A stretch of DNA of 64,000 bases from Chryseobacterium vrystaatense (GTDB lineage Bacteria; Bacteroidota; Bacteroidia; Flavobacteriales; Weeksellaceae). The stretch covers positions 682,001 to 746,000 of the forward strand of contig NZ_JPRI01000002.1 in NCBI RefSeq assembly GCF_000737765.1. Direction: 5' to 3'. This document shows positions 1 through 7,096 of this stretch, piece by piece. Numbering within the stretch: position 1 is the first letter of the stretch; every line of letters begins with the position of its first letter. The translations under genes and the position numbers were made by a program. The notes under the pieces were generated by a model. That model saw nothing but the letters and a program-made list of their open reading frames with translations. It searched no databases and was not told the origin of the DNA.

Positions 1-1096
1 TTTCTTGCTGGATATACTGCTTTTGTTCCGGGTTTCTAATCCAGTCGCAACGGGTTTGCAGGTATCTTAATTTATCTTTGATCACATTCTGTTCCTCAAA
101 ACTCAGCATTCCGCTGTTCCATTTTTCGATAAGGATTTTTACATCTTTCATAACTTCCTCCGGATTGGGAGTTTTGTTCTGCATCGCCTGTGGATGGGAC
201 TTCGGGTTATCATCTTTTTCAATGGTTCTGTTGATAATCCCTTCCAGAATTTCGATCTGTTCTTCAGTGTCCCAGATATGTTTCAATACCCAAAGGTCGG
301 AAAGAACCGCTTCATTTCTACCGCAGATCAAAGCGCTGGCTGCGATCAGATTCTGAAGTTTTACCGCTCTACGGTCAGAAATAGCAATTCCTGTATTTCG
401 TAAGCTGATGATGGTATTTAAATAGACTTCATAAATAGGTCTAAGGTCTACTGCTTTACACAGGTTCTGAAGTTCTCTTATTTCGTCCGCAAGGATTTCG
501 GGAATATCTGTTTCTGTTTCATTCTCGAGTTTTCTTCCGGCAATAAGTACCTGCTGAAGCAGCTCAGGATTTACGTAATCCACATTAATTCTCACCAGAA
601 AACGGTCAAATAATGCATTCAGCGATTCATCTTCAGGAAGAACATTACTTGCTCCTACAAACATCAGAGCCGGTAAATGTTTTGTTTCTTTTCCTCTTTT
701 AAAGATTTTCTCATTAAGTGCCGTCAGCAGTGAATTCAGAATGGCTGAATTCGCATTGAAAATCTCATCCAGAAAAACAAGTGATGCTTCCGGCATCATC
801 CCGTCTGTATTGGTCAGAAGTTCACCTTCTTTTAATTTTCTAATATCGAACGGTCCGAAAATCTCATTGGGTTCTGTGAAACGGGTCAGCAGATATTCAA
901 AATTTTTGCCGTCTTTCACTGTTTTTGAAAGCGTTCTTACAATCGCAGATTTTGCGGTTCCCGGAGGTCCGTACAAAAAGGCATTTTCTTTAGCCAGAAG
1001 GCATATTCCCAGCAGATCGACGACATCGTTTTTCCCTACGAAAGTATCTTTTACGTAGTTGAGAACAGTATTGAGTTTTATGATATTTTGAGTCAT
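1..1096 (-). CDS. MoxR/RavA-type AAA+ ATPase (3' end outside window)
   Basis: AAA+ ATPase of the MoxR branch, cytoplasmic chaperone-like ATPases that usually work with a von Willebrand A protein. The start is the ATG at 1094-1096. The Walker A motif GPPGTAKS is at residues 43-50; a Walker B motif (LVFLDEIF) follows near residue 107, and a sensor-type GASN sits further on. The reading frame stays open to the left edge, so the C-terminus is missing. It lies 6 bp after the stop of a membrane-protein gene on the same strand and probably forms an operon with it. Family assignment is firm; the partner genes that would define its job lie outside the window. Confidence 0.88.
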   Translation of the reverse strand, partial: MTQNIIKLNTVLNYVKDTFVGKNDVVDLLGICLLAKENAFLYGPPGTAKSAIVRTLSKTVKDGKNFEYLLTRFTEPNEIFGPFDIRKLKEGELLTNTDGMMPEASLVFLDEIFNANSAILNSLLTALNEKIFKRGKETKHLPALMFVGASNVLPEDESLNALFDRFLVRINVDYVNPELLQQVLIAGRKLENETETDIPEILADEIRELQNLCKAVDLRPIYEVYLNTIISLRNTGIAISDRRAVKLQNLIAASALICGRNEAVLSDLWVLKHIWDTEEQIEILEGIINRTIEKDDNPKSHPQAMQNKTPNPEEVMKDVKILIEKWNSGMLSFEEQNVIKDKLRYLQTRCDWIRNPEQKQYIQQE

Positions 1097-1102
1097 TAGT
1101 AT

Positions 1103-1820
1103 TTATTTAATGAAAAATCTTAACAGTAAAAAGTATATAAATCCAATTACAACCAGTGAAAGAATAAGATCAATATAAAAAGTAAATGGAAGTTCCAGAA
1201 ATTTAAAGCCTACAACAAAGTATCCAACTATTATCACAAGGCCCATAAGCGCTGAAAGGAAGGAATACAGTGAGGAAATCATCATAACCAGTGAGATAAA
1301 AATAAAATATATTCCCACACTTAAAAAAATAAAAAAATGCTTCCCGTATGCGGTGTATTGGCTGTGAATAAAATTAACAAACCCAGAAAAGTCATTCTTT
1401 CCCGAAAACAGCTGCCAGATATGGGTTCCGAAATCTTTAAAAATCACAAGAGGATCATACCCTGAAATCCAACTGACAGCAACAATTAAAACGGTGAGCA
1501 TAGTTCCCATCATTCCATGAAAAATAAAGGCATTTTTCATAGTCCGTCTATCATATTTCTTCAGTTCATCATCATTAAGCCCCACATCCCCTCCTGAATC
1601 TGTTTTCACAAGGCTGGAAAGGGGAATATAGCCAAACTTAATTCTGAGATCATTTTTTATGGTATAGGCATACAAGGGTTTTGAAAAGGACATGAACATC
1701 CAAATCTCATTCACTTTCGTTTTAAACATCAAAGTATTGGCATAATATGCCAAAATACAGAAAACAAAAAAGTAGGAAGCAACGATTCCTCCTAATACGA
1801 CTGCAGTATTAATCTCCATG
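1103..1820 (-). CDS. Hypothetical membrane protein beside MoxR
   Basis: About 238 residues with a hydrophobic N-terminal segment, a soluble stretch near residues 40-100 and four or five further hydrophobic segments, so it is an inner-membrane protein. I do not recognise the family. The ATG at 1818-1820 is preferred over an upstream TTG. It overlaps the end of the preceding gene by 12 bp and is followed 6 bp later by the MoxR gene, which implies translational coupling. It may be a membrane anchor or accessory of the MoxR system; that is inference from position only. Confidence 0.7.
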
Positions 1821-2456
1821 AGCAACTGTTTTCAAATCCTGCCAGTAACGATCTTTATGAAGTCCAAAATCTGCTATCAGCAATTTATTAATATAGGGAA
1901 TTTCTGCCAGCGTATAGGCTTTCTTTTCAACGATTCTTTCCAGATATAATTTCCGGTACGTTTTGTCCTGAAGTTCTTTTTCCCAGTCGACTTTCTCCAG
2001 ATTAAGAGGATATCCTATTCCTGAATAATGAAACTGTGTGAGAATATCTTCCAGAGTTTTCACTAAGGGATCATAAGGATCTGCAGTCTGTAAAACAGAG
2101 GTAATCTGTGGCAGAAACCTCAGGGATAAATCCGCAGATAAGATGGTGGAAACATCAGATGGTCCTTTCAGTTTCGGGATCAGCTTATCCAGATCTTTGG
2201 CTGTATTTTCGCGGATAAGATAGAGCTGGGCACTGTGGTACAGAACTTTTGCTCCCCAGACAGCTGCTTCTTTACTGCATTTGATGTCGGCAGATAAAAA
2301 TTCCAGCCTTTCTTTTTCGAATTCCGTTTCGAAATAATCTCCGGCTTCCTGCTCTTCTTTTTTAGAAATCTCCTGAATATTTGAAAACACCGTCATGGAT
2401 CCGCTGTTTCGCAGTAGAAAGATAGTGTCTAGAAATGGGAATCTATTTTCCGTCAT
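1809..2456 (-). CDS. Hypothetical soluble protein of the MoxR cluster
   Basis: 215 residues, charged and mostly helical, with no signal peptide or membrane segment. Residues near 30-60 (KKEEQEAGDYFETEFEKE) are strongly acidic. The family is not recognised. The start is the ATG at 2454-2456; an internal Met at residue 21 is an alternative. It is the first gene of a three-gene minus-strand unit that ends in MoxR. MoxR-associated accessory proteins are often unrecognisable by sequence, so a role in that complex is plausible but unproved. Confidence 0.65.
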   Translation of the reverse strand: MTENRFPFLDTIFLLRNSGSMTVFSNIQEISKKEEQEAGDYFETEFEKERLEFLSADIKCSKEAAVWGAKVLYHSAQLYLIRENTAKDLDKLIPKLKGPSDVSTILSADLSLRFLPQITSVLQTADPYDPLVKTLEDILTQFHYSGIGYPLNLEKVDWEKELQDKTYRKLYLERIVEKKAYTLAEIPYINKLLIADFGLHKDRYWQDLKTVAHGD

Positions 2457-2744
2457 CTAACAAAAATAAAACTATTTCGCAGAGAATACAATTTTTATAT
2501 AAACGATTGACAGTTAAATAATATTTGGGATAAATAATTCACAAATATGTTGGTTCAATTAATGGTAAAGCGACCTGTAATGCCTCCTTTTAGTTTATCG
2601 TGAATTGAGTGCGTGATTAAAATTTCTTTTTTGACTACCGCGTCAGATCTTTGATCTGCCACCTCTCCGGCGGAGGGGAATCTGTGCTTAGAAAAGTTAG
2701 TCTATTGAGGGACAAATATTTAGATATTTCAATCTAAAAGTTGC
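2457..2744. other. Intergenic region with a GC-rich hairpin
   Basis: Divergent gap between the MoxR unit and deoD with no credible gene. It contains a short palindrome AGATCTTTGATCT (2646-2656 region) followed at 2662-2678 by a 7-bp GC-rich stem (CCTCTCC / GGAGGGG with a GGC loop). The GC content is unlike the surrounding AT-rich DNA, which suggests a dispersed repeat or a transcript end, but only one copy is seen here. Confidence 0.4.
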
Positions 2745-2752
2745 TATCTTTG
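2745..2752 (+). promoter_or_regulatory. -7 promoter box for deoD
   Basis: TATCTTTG fits the Bacteroidota -7 consensus TAnnTTTG and lies 18 bp before the deoD ATG. No clear -33 TTG is visible. Its presence argues against starting deoD at the upstream TTG at 2741. Confidence 0.5.
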
Positions 2753-2770
2753 TCCCTTCAAAATAACATT

Positions 2771-3481
2771 ATGAGTATTCACATCAGTGCAAAAAAAGGA
2801 GAAATTGCTAAAGTAGTATTGCAGCCGGGGGATCCGCTTCGTGCACAATATATTGCTGAAAATTATTTGGAAAATGCTAAACTGGTAAGCAAAACAAGAG
2901 GAATCTTTTATTATACAGGTCTTTACAAAGGTAAAGAGATCACTGTAGGAGCCAGCGGAATGGGATTTCCGAGCATCGGGATCTATTCTTTTGAATTATT
3001 TACAGAGTATGAAGTAGATACGATCATCAGAATCGGAACATGCGGAGCTTATACGACAGATCTTAAGCTTTTTGATATTTTAAATATTGAAAATGCAGCC
3101 AGCGAAAGTACGTATGCAAAATATGCATGGGAAATTGAAAATGATATTCTTCCTCACCAGGGAAATATCTTTGGAACGATCAATGAAACAGCTCAGGAAC
3201 TTTCTTTAGCTGCCAAATCTATCAATGTACACAGCAGTGATATTTTCTATAGAAAAGACCAGAATATTCCTGCTATTGCCACTAAATATAACTGTCCGGC
3301 TGTAGAGATGGAAGCTTTTGGATTATTCGCTAATGCTCAGCATTTAGGAAAAAATGCAGCGACGATCCTTACAGTAACTGATATTATTCCTACCCACGAA
3401 AAAATTTCTGCTGACGAAAGAGAAAAAGCCCTTAAACCAATGATGGAACTGGCTTTGGAATCTGCGTTGAAAAGTCTTTAG
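2771..3481 (+). CDS. deoD: Purine-nucleoside phosphorylase DeoD
   Basis: Cleaves purine (deoxy)ribonucleosides with phosphate to the free base and (deoxy)ribose-1-phosphate in nucleoside salvage. 236 residues, close to the 239 of E. coli DeoD. Visible motifs are the phosphate-binding PGDPLRAQYIAE near residue 20, GASGMGFPS, RIGTCGAY, the ribose-binding VEMEAFG and LTVTDII carrying the catalytic Asp. The start is the ATG at 2771; an upstream in-frame TTG lies inside the promoter box. Monocistronic, ended by a bidirectional terminator shared with tatD. Confidence 0.95.
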   Translation: MSIHISAKKGEIAKVVLQPGDPLRAQYIAENYLENAKLVSKTRGIFYYTGLYKGKEITVGASGMGFPSIGIYSFELFTEYEVDTIIRIGTCGAYTTDLKLFDILNIENAASESTYAKYAWEIENDILPHQGNIFGTINETAQELSLAAKSINVHSSDIFYRKDQNIPAIATKYNCPAVEMEAFGLFANAQHLGKNAATILTVTDIIPTHEKISADEREKALKPMMELALESALKSL

Positions 3482-3520
3482 AAGAAAAAAAGCTAAGTTG
3501 CAGCTTGGCAATTTCACCAT

Positions 3521-3558
3521 AAAAAAAGAGCTTTACTTCATCAGTAGAGCTCTTTTTT
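3521..3558. terminator. Bidirectional terminator between deoD and tatD
   Basis: The run AAAAAAAGAGCT pairs with AGCTCTTTTTT across a short loop, giving an A-tract on one side and a T-tract on the other. It sits between two convergent genes and touches the tatD stop codon, so it can serve both. Confidence 0.8.
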
Positions 3559-4342
3559 ATAGTTTGAAAAAATTCCTTGCAGTTTCGGTGGTTTCATCTG
3601 CGACTTCAGAAATGCTGATTTTTTTCAAGTGGGCAACAGTCTGCGCCACATAAGGAAGGAAAGAAGGTTCGTTGCGGCGGTTTTGCATTCTCGGCATATT
3701 TTTCGGAAGCATAAACGGCGCATCTGTTTCAATCATCATCCGGTCCAGCGGGGTATATTTAATCACGTCTTCCAGCTGTTTAAATCTTTTCTCATCACTT
3801 ATCGCGCCTGTAAATCCTAAATAAAAACCTTTATCAAGATAGATTTTCGCTTCAGCCAGTGTTCCTGTAAAACAATGAACTACTGCCTCCGGCAATCCTG
3901 AAAGATATTCGTCTGTAATCTCGTTAAACCTTTTAAAAGCCGATCTTTCATGAAGGAAAAGGGGCTTATTAACCTCAGCGGCAAGCTCGAGCTGGGCTCT
4001 GTAGCATTTTTCCTGCATAGGTCTGGGAGAAAAATCCCGGTCAAAATCCAATCCGCATTCTCCTACAGAAATCACATGATCTGATTTTAAAAGATTCCGA
4101 AGTTCCCTGATACTTTCCGTATTAAAAGATTTCGCGTCATGCGGGTGAATTCCTGCTGTAGAAAATAGAATATCGGGATATTCTTCTGCAATATCAGCGG
4201 ATTCTTTACTTCCGCGTACGCTTGTTCCGGTGAGGATCATTTGTTCTACCCCATTATCCAGGGCGCGGTTGATAATTTCTTCGTGTTCATTATAGAACTG
4301 TTTATTGGTCAGGTTAATGCCAATATCAATGTATGTATTCAT
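3557..4342 (-). CDS. tatD: TatD family metal-dependent nuclease
   Basis: Metal-dependent hydrolase of the TatD family, known as a 3'-5' exonuclease on DNA and RNA and linked to DNA repair and RNA quality control. 261 residues. Conserved sites are N-terminal DIGINLT (the true TatD type, lacking the HxH of YcfH/YjjV), GIHPHDA, GECGLDFDRDFSP with a metal-binding Glu, FLHERSA, VHCFTG and ETDAPFM. It is the last gene of a minus-strand series and begins about 30 bp after a tRNA-like element. That context suggests its substrate here could be RNA; this is inference. Confidence 0.92.
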   Translation of the reverse strand: MNTYIDIGINLTNKQFYNEHEEIINRALDNGVEQMILTGTSVRGSKESADIAEEYPDILFSTAGIHPHDAKSFNTESIRELRNLLKSDHVISVGECGLDFDRDFSPRPMQEKCYRAQLELAAEVNKPLFLHERSAFKRFNEITDEYLSGLPEAVVHCFTGTLAEAKIYLDKGFYLGFTGAISDEKRFKQLEDVIKYTPLDRMMIETDAPFMLPKNMPRMQNRRNEPSFLPYVAQTVAHLKKISISEVADETTETARNFFKL

Positions 4343-4375
4343 TTGTTTTTATTTGTTTTTATTTGTTAAAAAAGG

Positions 4376-4445
4376 GAGGCAAGCAGGATTCGAACCCGCG
4401 TATCATATTGGCAATGTGCGTTTTTCCATTAAACTATTGCCTCCG
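4376..4445 (-). tRNA. tRNA-like element A, Gly(GCC)-like
   Basis: Read on the minus strand it folds as a tRNA: acceptor GAGGCAA/TTGCCTC (extendable to 8 bp), T8-A9, D-stem GTTT/AAAC with GG in the loop, T-arm GCGGG-TTCGAAT-CCTGC. The loop TTGCCAA gives anticodon GCC, so it resembles tRNA-Gly. The anticodon stem is degenerate: 27-43 is G-A and 30-40 is C-A, and the variable loop is only 3 nt. No CCA is encoded. It lies between element B and tatD, probably in one transcript. It could be a weak tRNA-Gly gene, but looks more like a non-decoding mimic. Confidence 0.6.
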
Positions 4446-4499
4446 TTTATTTGAAATTTAAGAGTTTACTCTGTTTTTCATTGTTTTATTTTTTAAAAT

Positions 4500-4570
4500 A
4501 GAAACAGACAGGGCCCGAACCTGCAACCTTCCGGTGAAGGGAATGTTTTTCCAGTTAAACTACTGTTTCT
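4500..4570 (-). tRNA. tRNA-like element B, aberrant anticodon arm
   Basis: Minus-strand tRNA shape: acceptor GAAACAG/CTGTTTC (8 bp if A-T is added), T8-A9, D-stem GTTT/AAAC, anticodon stem TTCC/GGAA with only four pairs, T-stem GCAGG/CCTGT. The seven-base loop CTTCACC would put UCA in the anticodon position, which is not a normal sense anticodon. The T-loop is TTCGGGC, so the invariant A58 is lost. It starts 5 bp after the stop of the solenoid gene at 4575. These defects argue against a working translational tRNA. Confidence 0.55.
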
Positions 4571-4574
4571 TTAT

Positions 4575-6491
4575 TTATGCTTCCACTTCCAGCAATCTGA
4601 AATATTCTGATGCGGTCAGTGCTCTGGGGAAACCTCGTGGTGTAACTTCCCTTTCCAGTTCACAGATCAGAAGATCGCCCTGTCTTTTCAGACATTTGAT
4701 ATATGGAATAATGTTTTCATGTATTCTGAACGTAGATGCAACGGCGGTGAGTGCATTTCCTTTATACTCCTGCTCTATCCAAAGCCAGTGTTCCTTTTCT
4801 GTGGAAGGGCACCAGCATTTTACAGCGTAGGAATACTGGTCTGTTTCACGCCAAGTATAAATTCCTAATTTTCTATTTTCAATTTTATACACTTCATAAC
4901 GGTTGATTCTCCTGATCTGGGTTTTATTTCCGTTTTGATCGTATTCATTGTAATTCAGTTCCACTTCTTCTTCATTGATCTTTTCTGCTTCCAGACGATT
5001 CATCAGATTTCCTACTCCAATATAATTAAAACAGAAGAGACGCAGATTTCTGTCCGTGGATTCGAAGAATTCTTCAAACTGTATGGTTTCCACCCTATTC
5101 CAGAGTTTTTCTATTTTTTCCAGAATTTTGGTAAAAAAAGGAGTTTCAAATCTCGCCCACTGGCGTTCATATTCTCTCGTCATAAAGTTCTGAAAACTGC
5201 TGTGACGCAACTTCAGGATGGAAACCAGTTTCCGGATGGTGTAATTCTGCTGATGCACCGCATATTTGAAAGACGCTCCGGAAAGGATCAGCTTATCCTT
5301 GGAAAGATACATTCTGTCATTGATCTTAAAATAAATATTTTTAGCCAGATACTCAAAATGATCGTCTTTCTGGTACAAATAGAAATTGATCTGCTTCAAG
5401 GCAGGAAGACGGGAACCGTTCTGTCTTTCATCACCGAAAAAATTAATGTACTCCAGGGATTTAAAATTAACTTTAAATGCATTGATCAGCGTTCCGTTGA
5501 TTCTCTTAAGATGGTCAAATTCCAAAGAAGTATGCATCTCCAGATCCCCGACTTCCTGAATTTTAGGTGCAATCGTCTGGTGGGTTTTATACGTTCCTTT
5601 TACTTTTTCCAAAGATATAAAATGACAGGTTTCCCCCTGATTCTGAATATTTCCATTCACATTCTTCAATAATGGAAATCTTACGCTTGAATTACGGTTA
5701 ACAGAAATACTGCCTGAAGTCTCCAGCAATGGAAAATCTGCATAGCAACCCTGTTCCAATAGAATATTTCCCGTGATTTCCTGAAGTACCGGAAAAGAAG
5801 CTTTTGTCTTTTGAAATCTAAGGTGCCCGACTATTTTTTTAAGTTCCGGAAAATCGTGCGTAAAATAATGCCCGGTGTTGTCACGGCATTCCATATTGAT
5901 CTGTCCCTGAAGAAATTCAAGGTAGGGAAAGGATACATTTTTACCATAAACAGTGATTTTTCCACGGATTTCATAGTGTGGAATAATAATATCGTTACCG
6001 AAAATATCAATATTGAAAATACCTTCTTTAGGAAGAAATTCCACTTCATACTGATGATTGATCGGGATAACAATTCTGGACTGCACCAGTTTTTTACCTC
6101 TTGCGATGACATTGGCTTTTTTAAGGGAAATATTTCCTCCTATCGTTGCCAGATTTTTAAAATCAAAATCAATGATGCATTTGAAATGACCTTTTACTGT
6201 TTCCAGCTCCCAGATTTGGGCAAAACAATGAAGGGTGAAGTTTTCTTCTACCGTCTTAAGATTGGGAAGAGAACAGTCTGCCGCATCTACAGACAAAGAT
6301 CCTTTGACTGTTTTCAGGTTTGGAAAGTGACATCCTTGCCCACGCAGAAGCAGCGTTCCGTTCAGTTCTTCTATATCCCATGTGATGTTTCTGCCATATA
6401 TTTCTACGGTCACATGGTCATCAAAAGCCGTCTCCGGAAGGTCTTCCGCGGAGAATACTTTATATCTTGTTATGGGATCAGTCGTATGCAT
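4575..6491 (-). CDS. Beta-solenoid / leucine-rich-like repeat protein
   Basis: 638 residues. Residues about 20-370 carry more than a dozen irregular repeats of about 20 residues of the form 'FPxLKxVxGxLxL' (for example LPNLKTVKGSLSV, FPVLQEITGNILL, FPLLKNVNGNI), which fit a receptor-L or leucine-rich beta-solenoid. The C-terminal third (from about residue 430) is a separate domain rich in aromatic residues and charge, with KCWCPSTEKEHWLW near residue 565. No signal peptide, so probably cytoplasmic. Its start overlaps the upstream gene by 14 bp, and element B follows its stop by 5 bp. No known function; a scaffold that binds protein or RNA is a guess. Confidence 0.75.
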   Translation of the reverse strand: MHTTDPITRYKVFSAEDLPETAFDDHVTVEIYGRNITWDIEELNGTLLLRGQGCHFPNLKTVKGSLSVDAADCSLPNLKTVEENFTLHCFAQIWELETVKGHFKCIIDFDFKNLATIGGNISLKKANVIARGKKLVQSRIVIPINHQYEVEFLPKEGIFNIDIFGNDIIIPHYEIRGKITVYGKNVSFPYLEFLQGQINMECRDNTGHYFTHDFPELKKIVGHLRFQKTKASFPVLQEITGNILLEQGCYADFPLLETSGSISVNRNSSVRFPLLKNVNGNIQNQGETCHFISLEKVKGTYKTHQTIAPKIQEVGDLEMHTSLEFDHLKRINGTLINAFKVNFKSLEYINFFGDERQNGSRLPALKQINFYLYQKDDHFEYLAKNIYFKINDRMYLSKDKLILSGASFKYAVHQQNYTIRKLVSILKLRHSSFQNFMTREYERQWARFETPFFTKILEKIEKLWNRVETIQFEEFFESTDRNLRLFCFNYIGVGNLMNRLEAEKINEEEVELNYNEYDQNGNKTQIRRINRYEVYKIENRKLGIYTWRETDQYSYAVKCWCPSTEKEHWLWIEQEYKGNALTAVASTFRIHENIIPYIKCLKRQGDLLICELEREVTPRGFPRALTASEYFRLLEVEA

Positions 6492-6903
6492 TTTCTGTCA
6501 GTTGGGTTATGGGATTGTATTCCTGCTGGATGTATTTCACAAAATAGTCACTTTCTATGCGAAGGATTTTATGTTCACCGTGAAAAATAAAACCATCGCC
6601 ATAGATTCTGAAAGTTTCTGTACTTCCATCTTTTTCAATGATCTTATATCCGGGGGCTTTCAGGGTATGCTGGTTGCTTGTCTTTTCCAGACAGTATTCT
6701 TTATAGGTTTTGGTGTGTTCTTCTAAGTTGTTGATTTTTTCTCTTGCCTCTGAACTTTTTCTTAGGTACGGCTTAATGTCAGATGATTCGGGAATATTCA
6801 TGTTTCCTACAAAATGAAGTGTACTTTCCTGTGTGACAGGAACACCTGTTATTTCTTCAGTGGGACCGTTTTCTCTAAAAAAATCAAATATCTTTTTCAA
6901 CAT
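6478..6903 (-). CDS. Hypothetical protein upstream of the solenoid gene
   Basis: 141 residues starting LKKIFDFFREN. It is charged, has no signal peptide, and I do not recognise it. A segment near residues 75-125 (YKIIEKDGSTETFRIYGDGFIFHGEHKILRIESD) looks like beta-strands. It overlaps the solenoid gene by 14 bp, so the two are translationally coupled. Its start lies 30 bp after tRNA-like element C, so translation would begin just after a cleavage site if the RNA is processed. Confidence 0.7.
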   Translation of the reverse strand: MLKKIFDFFRENGPTEEITGVPVTQESTLHFVGNMNIPESSDIKPYLRKSSEAREKINNLEEHTKTYKEYCLEKTSNQHTLKAPGYKIIEKDGSTETFRIYGDGFIFHGEHKILRIESDYFVKYIQQEYNPITQLTENAYD

Positions 6904-6932
6904 GGCTTTTATTTTTTGATGGTAAAAAAACA

Positions 6933-7005
6933 GAAAGAAAATCGGATTCGAACCGATAATTCGCTTCTCAGAAGCTGGTTTTTTCCGGGTTAAACTATTT
7001 CTTTC
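6933..7005 (-). tRNA. tRNA-like element C, no U33
   Basis: Minus-strand fold: acceptor AAAGAAA/TTTCTTT (8 bp with an added G-C), T8-A9, D-stem GTTT/AAAC with a 10-nt loop, canonical T-arm ATCGG-TTCGAAT-CCGAT. The anticodon region is GCTTC-TGA-GAAGC, a 5-bp stem with a 3-base loop. Opened to a seven-base loop (TCTGAGA) it would carry C at position 33 instead of the near-universal U. The A/T acceptor is also unusual. It lies 13 bp downstream of element D. Confidence 0.55.
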
Positions 7006-7017
7006 ATTCCATTTAAA

Positions 7018-7089
7018 AGAAACGTACAGGATTCAAACCTGCAACATCCGGCTATCTCGCCGAAGCTCTTCCATTGAGCTAACATTCCT
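7018..7089 (-). tRNA. tRNA-like element D, odd anticodon loop
   Basis: Minus-strand fold: acceptor GGAATGT/ACGTTTC with wobbles (8 bp with an added A-T), T8-A9, D-stem GCTC/GAGC with an AATGGAA loop, T-arm GCAGG-TTTGAAT-CCTGT. The anticodon arm pairs as CGGC/GCCG around a six-base loop GAGATA (or eight bases if the closing pair opens), so no normal U33-anticodon arrangement exists. It begins 8 bp after the SDR stop codon, which puts it in the same transcript as the flanking genes. Confidence 0.58.
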
Positions 7090-7096
7090 CTTGTTT

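Noticed and set aside
2741..2770. Upstream TTG start for deoD
   Set aside because: The codons would overlap a TATCTTTG promoter box, and the ATG at 2771 gives the normal family N-terminus.
4935..6590. Long plus-strand open frames opposite the solenoid gene
   Set aside because: They are reverse-strand shadows: the Phe/Ile-rich translations have no domain, and the minus-strand protein shows regular repeats.
4376..7089. Normal tRNA gene cluster
   Set aside because: Anticodon stems or loops are defective in all four, U33 is absent in at least two, A58 is lost in one, and they are threaded between protein genes of an operon. A weak tRNA-Gly role for element A cannot be fully excluded.
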